64,000 nucleotides of DNA from Aptenodytes patagonicus (taxonomy: Eukaryota > Chordata > Aves > Sphenisciformes > Spheniscidae), in NCBI RefSeq assembly GCF_965638725.1, contig NC_134949.1, positions 45,102,151-45,166,150 of the forward strand, read 5' to 3'. The notes under the pieces were generated by a model. It did no database searches and was not told the DNA's origin. It was given only the letters and a program-made list of their open reading frames with translations. Shown in pieces: positions 52,801 to 64,000 of this stretch (its first letter is position 1; each line of letters opens with the position of its first letter). Made by a program: the position numbers and the translations under genes.

Positions 52801-55379
52801 ATGTCTGTATTTCTCTTATTGTATTGGCAGACTGCACCAAAAAAAGGGATGCAAAATACTGTAGAGACAAGAACAGCTGAAAGAACTGCAGATATGGTGT
52901 GGGGAAACACCAACCATTACTGTATCCAGGCTCACAGACTTGTCATAAATATAAAAGAAAAAAATCCCACTGTCTTGCAGACAAAAAAAAGAATCTGATT
53001 GTTACCCCACAAGTTGAGAAGAGTATTTCTATTAGATATCTGTAAGCAAATGCTTGGCTGAGAAATTAGCCATTATAAACCTATTTTGTATCCCTTTCTG
53101 TATCTGACTCACACCAGGTATCTGACAAATGCAGAATCTTTGCCAGATATGAACAGCCACCAGCAAGTGCCTTTGCTGAGCCATCTGCAGGGCTTACTGC
53201 TTTCAATTTCCTTTACTTTTAGGGGGTGTGGGACAAAAGCATGTAACAAAATCCCCAGCATAATGAGAAAACACTTTTTTTAACATCCGGTGAAACAGCT
53301 CAAGGAACAGTCATCCCAGTCATGCTGGGATAACAAATCTGGATTCTGAACACGCAGCTCTAATTTTATGTTGATAATTATAAAGTTGGATAACCACCAA
53401 ATTCTGAGCACAAACAAGCTACAGATATTTCATTTTATGTTCCACTGCTGAGCCGTCTGTTCTATTGTACCTACTGTATATTATTTGCTTTTCTCCAGTT
53501 AAATTGAGAGAAGCACAGAGTGAACTAGTCCCAGTGAAGAATGTTAAATTTAGACCTTTTTCCTCCTGTCTCAAGCTGTCTGCAAACAAATTACCACTTC
53601 TATAATTTTTGCCTTTTTACGAGTTATATTGTATGGGCTTAATTCAGCCCAAGATTGGTGTATGAACAGTTGCTCATAGGCATTATTTCAAGTATGCAAC
53701 TGCAATTCAAACTTTAAATTCTGTTGTTTAGAATCTGAATGCGAAAATATTTCTGTTGCATCTTGGAATCAACTTTCTCATGCGCCTACATGCACTTGGG
53801 AATTTTATATTGTGTTTTTTTGCCACATTAACCTAATGTATATTCCAGAGCACATTAATGAAATTTTTTGAACAAAGTATCATGAAATAGAGGTGACAAC
53901 AGTCAAATTCAATTTATCTTGACATCTGAAGGTTTGCCACTTTCCTCCCCGGTATTTGCCTAGGCACTGTTGACAGTAAAAGGATTTTTCAAGAACCATC
54001 CATCAATTAGTGAATATAAACTCTTTTTATCTGTCTTTTTATTCACCTGAACAACAACAAAATTATTTGATCTACTCCCAATCAGTGAAGTTCAGGCAAT
54101 TTACTTATTAAATGTTCAGTTGATTTCTTTTTCCCTGAGACTAAATAATCTTTTCAGTGGGTTTTCTTTTTTTGTTTTGTATCTTTTCTTTCTCATTGTG
54201 TACAGGGGTGAGTAAGTTTCCAGACCTATTATTTCTCTTTTCAGAACATGATGGTTGATAGAAGAAGTTGTAAAAAGTCTGCCTGAAGTGTTGCACTGAT
54301 ATTTTGTTTCAAGAGAAAGGGAATAGCTATTGTTGAGAGAAACAGATGACAACATGAAAGCATGTAGAAAACAGCATTTTTTTCATTCTTTATGGGCTTG
54401 CAACAAAGAGGAAATTTAAGTTGGAAAGTCTTATATTTATGACTGGATTCAGGAATTCCTCCTACGTGCCTTTGGTGTATTTAAATACAACGTTTAGATG
54501 GAGGTTTTGCATGAAAAAGGATTATGTTTTCATTAAGAGAAGTGTAGGGTTATATGAATGAGTATGCTTACCCTTTCAGTACTTCACATTCCCTTGTAAA
54601 AGGGAACAAAAAGCAAAATGAAAGGCAGAATTTGACCGATATCATGTAGTTAGAGCCTTATTTTTCCTCTCTATTCCAAGACCCCTTTCTATTTTTACCT
54701 CCATACTGACATTCACAGTGAAACTACTGCAAAACACTCCACCCTGAAGTATTGACTTACTTACATGAAAAATGACTATGTAACAAATGTACCTTTTTAC
54801 TGAAAATACGTGCTCCCTGTATGTGTTCGTTTGTACGGCTGATTTCTCTGATGAAGATATCACAACTGGATGAATGTCACTGAGAGAAGTCTGGAATGTA
54901 CCTTCCATTGCAAATCAGCACCAAATGTGCTTACCAAGTTTCTTTTGATTTTATGTGTTCAAATGCTCTGAAGGTCACAAGGCTGCACAAGTACCACTGA
55001 GGCGTTACTGTGCTTGGAAAGGGCTGAGCGCCTCAGAAGCTATGAAGTGCAAGAACGACAAAGCCTGTTATTATGCTTTTACTGCAAAAGGAATTTGCAG
55101 AATTATCAATTAAGAAAGACACAGCTTCCTTGTAAATGAAGCACGCGGTGTGGGTTTAAAATGAAGCTCTTCAAGCACCCTCCATTACAACAGAAATTGT
55201 AGTGGCACAAACTTGTCGATGCAGCTTTGCCTCACTGCACCACAAATGCACACTGAAGGTCTCTCACAGAGCTGCTACTTTTTGTTTCATATGGCTGCAT
55301 TTTAAATCACGGTATTAGAACAGCTGTGAAAAATGCAAATCCAGATGAAAAATGAAAGCTCTATCAAATTTCCACATAC
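49881..55379 (-). other. LIN7A: LIN7A intron between the PDZ exons
   Basis: 5,499 bp, phase 0, with donor GTATGT and acceptor TCCCAG. AT-rich throughout; no repeat family or nested gene was recognised. Confidence 0.9.
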
Positions 55380-55589
55380 CACTCCATTAACTGAAAGCAG
55401 CTGGTCCCCCCGTTTGAGCCCTCCATGCCTTTCTGCCACTCCTCCAGGAATGATGCGAGAAATGTAAATAGGTGAATTTTGTTCCTTTCCTCCCATGACA
55501 TTAAAGCCCAAGCCTTCATCAGTCTTTGGCAGCTCCACCACTCGCGGGTGTGAATGGCCTTCGCTTGCAGCAAAAGCAGCAACTGTTGC
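55380..55589 (-). CDS. LIN7A: LIN7A exon encoding most of the PDZ domain
   Basis: 210 bp, exactly 70 codons, phase 0 at both ends, acceptor CTTCCAG and donor GTATGT. It encodes [20 protein letters not shown] and then the PDZ domain. The GLGF carboxylate-binding loop is at exon residues 26-29, followed by [20 protein letters not shown] and [13 protein letters not shown]7 proteins act with CASK and MINT1/APBA1 at synapses and with PALS1 at epithelial junctions. Their PDZ domain binds C-terminal tails of receptors, channels and transporters. The exon is intact, with no premature stop. Confidence 0.97.
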
Positions 55590-57966
55590 CTGGAAGAAAA
55601 ACACGAGTGATTTGGCTGTGTAGGGAGAACACTGATACACACTCTGTTGTTCATTTGCAGGAAGAATTCATTCCTGTGAAAACATTTCAGTATCTTACTC
55701 TGACTTTTTCCGATTATCTGAAAGCATTTTAAAAATATTAAGTTCCATGCCAATGCTTTTGAAATAAAGGAATAAGCAGAGAAATAGAGAGTTTAGGTGA
55801 CTTGTCAAAGATAACGCAGAAAGTTAGCAGCAGAGCCAGAAGTAGGCACCGGGAAGCCTGACTGCGTGGTGGTGAATATTTATGATCACTAGTGCATTTC
55901 TTCTTTGCCTTGTCACAGGGAGAAAATTTATTACTGTGGGATAAGATAATGTGACCTCTACTGTGTTCCTAGTTGAAGTAAAGTGGATAAACTGAATTGT
56001 TAACTCTCTGCTCTGCTTTCAGAGGTATGGAATTATTTATTTTATTCTTTGGGCACAGAAAAAAATCCTAAAAGGATATTCTTATTTTAGAAAGTTTAAT
56101 TTATAATCTTTATGAAATCTTGCAAACTAAATAACTCCTGGAACAGGAATATGAGTTTTTATAATATAATTGGATCAAAACTTTTATTGAAAAAATAAAT
56201 CTTAAGACAATGGATTTATAAATCAATTAGAAAAATCCTAGATTGTTAGCCTTACTCTAGCAAAAAACCCCCACGTAACAAACTGTAAAGTTTGCATCCA
56301 GAAAAATATGACATCTTATATTTCATTTTTCACTACAAGTATTTTCCTACTTATAGATCTTAGTAAATCATTACATAAACATTAAGAAAATCTTTTATCC
56401 TTTTCAATGCGTTTGTAGTCCAAACTGCTCGAACAATTCTGCATTACACTAATGTTTTTTGAGCATCCTAATAATGCTTATGCTTAATAGAAGCTAGTGG
56501 ATGATGTGACATAATGGATCATTCTCAGTTACATGTTTTTGCACATGCAGACCTTGTCATCATGCATACATTTTATGTCAGACATGAATGCACTAGGAGA
56601 ATGCAATACAGACAGCCCAGAAATAACCAGGAAATATTGCGATATTGAAACATTGCTCTGTAACCCTGCTGTTCTATATGAATAAGAAATGAGAATGGCA
56701 AACACTAATAGGATTTCTCCCCATTTGCTATACAACACAGCAATAATTTCTATGTTTAGCTGCAGTGTAGACAAATCAGGATTTCATATACACATTTCTC
56801 TATATAGAACCATAGACCTTACTAATTTACATTGTCCATTAACTTTCAATTAGAAGAAGGTTAAAATCAGAAGAACAGCCTACAGAAAAGAACGTTCTAT
56901 TTAGTAAGGAAAATACACTGCAATTTAGCGTATATTAGGTTATTTGCTGGCTACTATACAGCTTCTCTAAGATACTGTAGAAATCATTGTGTAACATACT
57001 CCCAACCTTCATCTTCTGAATAGCTTTGAATTAAAATCTCTTAACATAAATACATAACAGTAAGATCTTAGTTCCATTAAGATTTCAGAGAGTTTTGTCA
57101 CTAACTTCACAGGAGTGGGACCATAAAGAAATATCTCTAAAAAAGATCTATGGCTTTTGCAGGTTTACCTGTTTTGCATAGTATCTGCTATACCACCCAG
57201 AAGATAGTGTTGAGTACAAAATGATAATGGGAAAAAGAAAGCCATGGTGGATCTCCCCTGTTTGGAAGCATCTATTTTTGTGCATGTTATGAAAATACAG
57301 AGCATATTTCATACTGGCATATAGAATGGGTTCTTTCATGGTTGTGTGAATTCCCTTAGAAAATTATCATTTTAGTAGTAGCAGTAATGTAGCTGTCATG
57401 GCCTAAGGATATGAGAAAGGCAGGTCCACATGGACAAAGAGACAATATATTTTATTAAAACAGGTAATGCATCAGAAAAATGGGCTTGCATTTGGCTGTG
57501 GAGTCTCTTGGTCAGGCCATTTTTGTCACTGCTCATCCTTACCACTTGCTCAGTACCTACAGATCCCATTAGTTACAAGTGGAATTTTGACTGTTTAGTT
57601 TCTATCTCCCAAATCATTGTGTCCTCTCAGGATGAGCTGTATGGGAAAATAGTCCATTAAAATATTGGTTGTTGCAGGCAGACTTCTACAGAATGAACCA
57701 GTAGATTTGCTTTTGCAAAGCAACTTTTCAAAAAGCATCAAATTCCATAAAATCATTCTCTTTTCTTAAGCTACAGAAGCAGCATAAAGGTTGAAATTTT
57801 CCATTATGATTGTTACCTGGGAAGTAGCACTGGTTCTAGACTCTGGGCTGCCACTGATGTCTAAATTTTCTTACAGTGTACACACGAATACCTGAAACAC
57901 ACACGCGCACAGTCAATTACTAGGTCACTTTGGTAACACGTATTTAAACAGTTGCACGTATCCTAC
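55590..57966 (-). other. LIN7A: LIN7A intron upstream of the PDZ exon
   Basis: 2,377 bp, phase 0, donor GTAGGA. AT-rich, with no repeat or nested gene recognised. Confidence 0.9.
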
Positions 57967-58038
57967 CTTTGCAGTGGCCCTGGCTCGGAATTCGGGGCAG
58001 CCATTAACAGTTATGGTTTCATGCATGTATTGATACAC
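57967..58038 (-). CDS. LIN7A: LIN7A short exon between the L27 and PDZ domains
   Basis: 72 bp, 24 codons, phase 0 at both ends, acceptor TTTTAG and donor GTAGGA. It encodes VYQYMHETITVNGCPEFRAR followed by ATAK, the end of the L27 region and the linker to the PDZ domain. It is too short to stand out as an open frame and was found by reading upstream of the PDZ exon. The three exons in the window give 164 residues. The missing N-terminus, about 67 residues in human LIN7A, accounts for the full family length of about 233. Confidence 0.96.
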
Positions 58039-58059
58039 CTAAAACGTTCATGAAAATAA

Positions 58060-58101
58060 AATGAAATTAATTAGCAAATTAATGAAATTAATTTGCAAAA
58101 A
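58060..58101. repeat. Two-unit 21-bp tandem duplication beside a LIN7A acceptor
   Basis: AATGAAATTAATTAGCAAAT and a near-identical copy lie back to back at 58060-58080 and 58081-58101. On the minus strand they sit 22-63 bases upstream of the exon at 58038, where the branch point is expected, and one unit contains CTAAT. Confidence 0.85.
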
Positions 58102-58838
58102 GCAAAACAAGGACTTTATATTAACCCAGACAGGACAGTCCCTTTCCCTCATAAGACTATGTTTCATTAATGCTGTATTCATGCAATCACATAGTCAAGT
58201 GTCTGCTAAACTTGTGCATGCTTAAGTTTACAGAGAACATCAATCTGTGTTTCTCATGACACTTTGCAAACTTAACTGTACATCTTCCAACGCGATTCCC
58301 TTCCCATCTCTAGCACATCATTTCCCAAAACCAGGACAGTTAGGTTCTATGTTATCAAAAATTGGTGTCTCCAGGCAACTGATTTGAATGCAAATGATGT
58401 GAACTGATTTGAGTGGTGTCTTAGCCTCCAACAATGGCTTCTTTGTTCTCTGAACATTCCTATGAACTAAAGATTTAGGAGACTGATGTTAAAAAAATAT
58501 GTAAGTTGCTCAGCATACAGATGCTGAAGAATGGAAGTGAAAATAAAATTTTGGAGAAAGGTCACAGTACTGGATTCCATCAACCACAGCTAGGAATGCA
58601 AAAAGGGCTGGCAGCCTGGTAGGTCAGACACGGACAATGTGTCAGATTACCCTTCAGAAAGCAATTGCACATTCACATAAATGGCATAAAATCAACATTG
58701 CCAATATGTACAACTTTCTGTCTGTTGTTTGTTTCTGGTATACACTCTTGGCCCACTTCCTCCGGTCCTTAACTCTCCCTTTTAAACATCTTCAGTAAGG
58801 AGAAAGGAGAAGGCTTTCTCACACTGCCTTTGTTCTCT

Positions 58839-59862
58839 AGAATCATAGAATCATAGAATCATTAAGGTTGGAAAAGACCTCTAAGATCATCGAGTCCAAC
58901 CGTCGACCCAACACCACCATGTCCGCTAAACCATGTCCCTAAGCGCCACATCTACGCGTCTTTTAAATACTTCCAGGGATGGGGACTCCACCACTTCCCT
59001 GGGCAGCCTGCTCCAATGTTTAACCACTCTTTCAGTAAAGAAATTTTTCCTCATGTCCAGTCGAAACCTCCCCTGGCGCAACTTGAGGCCATTTCCTCTT
59101 GTCCTATCGCTAGTTACTTGGGAGAAGAGACCGACACCCACCTCACTACCACCTCCTTTCAGGTAGTTGTAGAGCACGATGAGGTCTCCCCTCAGCCTCC
59201 TTTTCTCCAGGCTAAACAACCCCAGTTCCCTCAGCCACCCCTCATAAGACTTGTGCTCCAGACCCCTCACCAGCCTCATTGCCCTTCTCTGGACACGCTC
59301 CAGCACCTCAACGTCCTTCTTGTAGTGAGGGGCCCAAAACTGAACACAGGATTCGAGGTGTGGCCTCACCAGTGCCGAGTACAGGGGCACGATCACTTCC
59401 CTACTCCTGCTGGCCACACTAGTTCTGAGACAGGCCAGGGTGCCATTGGCCTTCCTGACCACCTGGGCACACTGCCGGCTCATGTTCAGCCGGCTGTCAA
59501 CCAGCACCCCCAGGTCCTTTTCTGCCAGGCAGCTTTCCAGCCTCTCTTCGCCAAGCCTGTAGCGCTGCATGGGGTTGTTGTGGCCAAAGTGCAGGACCCG
59601 GCACTTGGCCTTGTTGAATCTCATACAGTTGGCCTCAGCCCATCGATCCAGCCTGTCCAGGTCCCTCTGCAGAGCCTTCCTACCCTCGAGCAGATCAACA
59701 CTCCTGCCTAACTTGGTGTCGTCTGCAAACTTACTGAGGGTGCACTCAATCCCCTCATCCAGATCATTGATAAAGATATTGAACAAGACCGGCCCTAAAA
59801 CTGAGCCCTGGGGAACACTGCTCATGACCGGCCGCCAACTGGATTTAACTCCATTCACCACA
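58839..59862 (-). mobile_element. CR1 LINE, 5'-truncated, open ORF2 segment, in LIN7A intron
   Basis: The 3' tail is at the left (AGAATCATAGAATCATAG complement, from 58839). The minus-strand frame is open from the truncation near 59862 to the ORF2 stop at 58926-58928, about 310 codons. It includes motif B with the Gly retained (PQGSVLGP) and motif C (FADD). Motif A and everything upstream are missing. It is closely related to the copy at 40.4 kb, with many shared blocks, so probably the same subfamily. It lies in the sense orientation of LIN7A. Confidence 0.95.
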
Positions 59863-62645
59863 TTCACTCTAGACTTGTCACACTTTAGATGAAAAATATC
59901 AAAAAATGCCTTGATACTAACCAGTTATTTTGAAAGCAAACTTAAAAAATTAAAATATTTATATATAACATAGGAATTTTTTTTTAAAGACAAAAGTGAA
60001 TGCAAACAAAAAAAAAATTTTCATTTAATTTTCTTATAAAACCACCAAACCTAAAAAAATGTTCCTATATGCCACTGATTTACTCTGGGCATTTTGACCT
60101 ACTTCATCAGGAATTTTGTCTTTTCATGTGCTTTATGTCTCAGGCTGCATTCCTCAGAAAGAACCTTTGCTGGTAGAGTATGTTAGCTTTTACAGCAATC
60201 TCTTCCTTAGGGTCCTTGAGGAGTGCAGATTCAATTGCACCTTCCAAAATATATTTACCTTTCACTGATCTGCTGATACTTTAGCAGGAGTGCCAAAACT
60301 TCCCTCTTTGGTAATATAAATGTTACTTTGGCAGAGAAGGTGTCAGATCCTGTACTTAATTGACCTACAAACAACGGCTTGTCCCATTGATAGGTGAAAC
60401 TTCCCCATCCCCCGATGACTTGTTATGCAGTATCATAATGATGTATCTCTCCCCACTGAGCCTGTTATTATAAAACTTACACACTGATGAACATATTGCT
60501 ACAAACATTTAAACGGAATTAAGATGTGTGGCTCATTTCTGATCTTAGTGGACAGACATAGTGGTCATCAAACACTCTTGAGTAGTAAAATGTTTGGGAT
60601 GACTGATCCCCAAACCTTTTTGGAGGGGTATCATACACAAGGGAAAGGCAAAAAAGGAAAGGAGATAACAAATGCAATCTATTTGAGAGATCTAAAATAC
60701 GCTAAATACTTTCAAAGTACAGCAAAAAGATTATCTGTCTTGACTATTGTCAGCACGTAAGTCATTCTAGGACTTAATTCAGAAAAACTTGGGCCAGTCA
60801 AGAAAACTGAGACAAGAGGAGCACAGTGAAAAGCTTCCTGCTTTCTCCATTTGAAATGAAATTTTGCTTCCATTGGTAAAATTGACATTGACGTCCGTAG
60901 AGGCCAGGATTTTGCCCTTAATTTTAAAAATATGGAAAAAGAAAGCTATTTTATAGCCTCTAAAGGATCTCTGATTTGTTCTATCGTTGTACTGGATGAT
61001 GCCATCATAAAAATAGGTTGAGTCTACATACTCAGCATTATCTTGCACAGAGCAGTTCAACGTTTATTGTATTATGTCGTAGGACATATTCTTATGTAAG
61101 AACAACTACTACATTATATAAGAATAATACTGTGTAATTGCAGTAATGAATCATTGAATACTTGTTACTTTAAAACCCATACTGTATCGAAGCACTGATA
61201 ATGTTGTATTTTCTTGATATCTGCAGGTTCCCCTTCATCTTAAAACATGAGAGCAGATTGTACACATCGTTTCTGCTTGCACAGCTATAAAACCTGTGGC
61301 TGGCTATAATGTCTAAAAGCATATATTTGATTATTGAACTATTATGACATTAAATTGTTTTGAAAACAGATCACAATATTTCAGATATAGGAACAGTTAC
61401 TAAGAAGTTCTTTAAAATATTCATTACTAAGGTAGAATATCACAAAGGTGAGCTGTAATGATACGTTCATGTGAATATTTGCTAGGTTTGATGTCATATA
61501 ACTCCATATTGCTTGCATCCTACCAGTACCTAGCTGGTAGGCTTCATAATATCCAATATCCTGGTAACTAATTTGTATACTGGTGAAAGAACAAACTCAC
61601 TAGTGTGTGATTAAACTAATATGTTAAAAAAAAATCAACTGACTCAAAAACTTGTGAAAAATATGATCAATAATGTCATATAATCCTTGGGTTCATTTGT
61701 AAATTCTCAATGATAACAGATTTAAAATGGCATTCTGCAAAGAGTTATCAGTGATCATAATATCTATAGCACAGTTCTTAGGAAAAAAGTCTTGCATATC
61801 AAATCTCACTCCCTATAAGCAACAGATGTCACCAGTCTTGAATATCTGCTTGAGGCACTTGTAAATCTAATTGTCCTATTTGACTGTTACATAATGTTTA
61901 ATGCAATTTGATTTTAGGAAGGGTAAAACATACACCTACATAACTTTCTTCTTATTAAATCAGTTTAACAACCAAACACAGATTAACCATACCTGTTCCA
62001 CCAAGCCCCTTAAACTCTTTGTAGGGTTCAGATCTAACCATTGCTCATTCTAGCAATGCACAAAAAGCACACTGAAGTCCGTAAATAATCATTGTTTGCC
62101 TGTAGCCACACTAACCCCTTTATCTACGCTGTTTTCAGCACCACCTTAGCCATGATTTGTGCACAACGAATCCATTCTGCTGCCTCTTCTATGTACACAG
62201 AACAGATAAACTGAAAATCTCTTTGTTCTCAAACTAAATAAGGTGGCATTTAAATCCTCCCAGAGTGGAATATAGCTTCTTGTTCAATCCATTGTACATG
62301 ACAAGTAATTGAAATGTTTTTATAAAATCTTTCCTTTCAGTGCCTACTATTATCTGTACATCTGGTTACATTTTTAGCATATAGCGATTCTCCTGAATCT
62401 AACAATGTTATCCTTAAGATGTCCTTCTAAGATCTTCTGTATATTTCCTTATTTGGACAAAATATCGCTTAGTACAGAAGATGACAAAGGTGCAGAATTT
62501 AATTATAAGTATTTGAAAAGCTCCTTTAGGATATTTACTAAAGAAGTCTTTTAAAACAGTGACCTTTGTTGACCATGACAGATGAATCATTTCAAAAGAC
62601 ATCATCGTGTAATATGAATGAGTTGAAGAAAGACAATTAACATAT

Positions 62646-62753
62646 CACAGACTGGTTAAGGTTGGAAGGGACCTCTGGAGGTCATCTAGTCCAACCCTCC
62701 TCCTCAACCAGGGCCATATAGAGCCGGTTGCCCAGGACGGTATCTAGACGGTT
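62646..62753 (-). mobile_element. Short CR1 LINE 3' fragment
   Basis: About 108 bp carrying the conserved CR1 3' blocks GGTTGGAAGGGACCTC and GTCATCTAGTCCAACCC, then GAGCCGGTTGCCCAGGA. The terminal 8-bp repeats are eroded, leaving only CACAGACTGG. It is an old and degraded copy. Confidence 0.9.
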
Positions 62754-64000
62754 ACTATATGTTACTAATTTAAAAAAGAGCTGCATATCTATTTTTGTAT
62801 GTACAGCTATTTCTTTTTAGAGTGTCTAAAAGACTACATGGGCGTTTAGTAATATTATTTGCTGGCACACTCCATACACAGTCTAATGGTCTAGTGCCCA
62901 GGGAAAAGTTTCCACAATTCATTAATAAATTATAGGTGAAATGTCAATGTTTCAAGATGCAAAGCTGCAGCTGTAAGGTAAATGGTAATGTGTGTCATTT
63001 GTGCTGTGGAGCTAGACGTACTTGGCTTTGTTTTCTCTTTCCTGTGGTGCAGAGAATACAACACTCTGATCAAGAAATAGTCCTGAAAGCACCAATATAG
63101 ATCTCAGACTTTTTCAGCTTCTGCAGGTAGTCTCCTCAGACACCATAATCTAAAGTTATTCTCCCACAGTACTCAAAAAATACAAAAAGCGTGAGGGAGA
63201 AACACTACAACTAGAAAATCTGAACTTGGAAGTGAATCCTCCTTGTACTGTGGCAGCTCTTGCTGGCACAGAGAAATATACATTTTATTACTTCTCCCAG
63301 CAGGAGCTGTAGTGAGTCAGATGCAGCAGGTATTATTGTTATGATGATGGTCCTTGTTGCCACGCATTCAGCTGGGAGGCAAAGCAGCTGGTTTAGCATT
63401 ACTGAAGCACAGGAAGGGGGACTGCCTTACAGGTACTTTAGGAGCTAGCTTCTTAACAAAAATTACTCCATACGGACTCATAACAAAGCAGCACGTACTG
63501 GGCTGGCCTATTTAAGTCAATGCGAAGCTTTAGGAGGAGGTCCAGGAGTAACAGTGCACTTAGCAGCCTGTTTTATAAAGATGGCTAGAAGCACCATTCT
63601 GTTTACAACCTGAATGATGCAGCATCTTTTTTGCTGAATTCTCGAAGTTACAATTTAATTAAACAGATTTTGTTCCATTAACTCCTGTAAGAGGTATTCA
63701 ATGCTTCATCCCCTGATGAAGTATTATGTAATTCTAAGTGCAACTGTACCTACAATAACGATACTCAACGGACTTCAGGATAACTTGGTCTGAACATCAG
63801 AAGGGAACAGACACCAGGCAGAAATCATTTTACAGCAATGAACAAGCGTTCAAAAAAACCCACAAACAAATCCCAAGACAGAATACATTGCAATTCAGAC
63901 CTGTGAAGTAGTAGGCCCAGAAAAACTTTTCTGATATTTGTAAGTGAGGAAGTAACCTTTTTGAAAATGTTGGGGCGTTTCTTAGCACGTGAGATAACAC

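Larger units (their letters stand above)
58039..64000 (-). other. LIN7A: LIN7A upstream intron (partial), with CR1 insertions
   Basis: No exon matching the N-terminal L27 helices was found between here and the window end, so this is probably one intron continuing beyond it. LIN7A has very large 5' introns in mammals. Apart from the two CR1 copies and the 21-bp tandem repeat at the acceptor, the sequence is plain AT-rich intron. Confidence 0.75.

Noticed and set aside
59016-59711. 231-codon plus-strand frame
   Set aside because: Antisense shadow of the CR1 ORF2 in the copy at 58839-59862. The same applies to the minus-strand frames over 40.6-41.6 kb.
58039-64000. Possible N-terminal L27 exons of LIN7A
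   Set aside because: Searched the minus strand for the L27 helix sequence and found none. They probably lie beyond the window.

Overview
This is vertebrate nuclear DNA, almost certainly from a bird. The genes have introns with GT/AG borders. The dispersed repeats are CR1 LINEs with the 8-bp 3' tail typical of avian and reptile CR1. There is a solo LTR of a type common in bird genomes. The gene order MYF6 - MYF5 - LIN7A matches the conserved amniote block. The retained LTR family suggests Neoaves rather than a galliform, but the species cannot be fixed from this sequence.

Layout. 1-10 kb is intergenic DNA with one rearranged CR1 copy and a TG/CA repeat tract. 10.5-12.5 kb holds MYF6 (MRF4), complete: three coding exons, 242 codons, + strand, with a TATA box and poly(A) signal. 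12.5-18.7 kb is the short, GC-rich MYF6-MYF5 intergenic region, where regulatory DNA is expected. 18.7-20.5 kb holds MYF5, complete: three coding exons, 258 codons, + strand. 20.5-49.2 kb is a mostly gene-free interval with CR1 copies of several ages, a solo LTR, and one unidentified minus-strand open frame that looks like a terminal exon (about 24.05-24.63 kb). 49.67-58.04 kb carries the last three coding exons of LIN7A on the minus strand. The rest, to 64 kb, is LIN7A upstream intron with two further CR1 insertions. The N-terminal LIN7A exons lie beyond the window.

Function. MYF6 and MYF5 are paralogous myogenic bHLH activators. They bind E-boxes with E-protein partners and commit cells to, and maintain, skeletal muscle identity. 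In vertebrates their expression is driven by shared enhancers around the locus, so the non-coding DNA here is probably functionally rich. LIN7A is an L27/PDZ scaffold of epithelial junctions and synapses. It is unrelated in function and transcribed toward MYF5.

No tRNA, rRNA, CRISPR array or bacterial-type feature was seen. All splice sites, codon counts and repeat borders were read by eye; no alignments were run.
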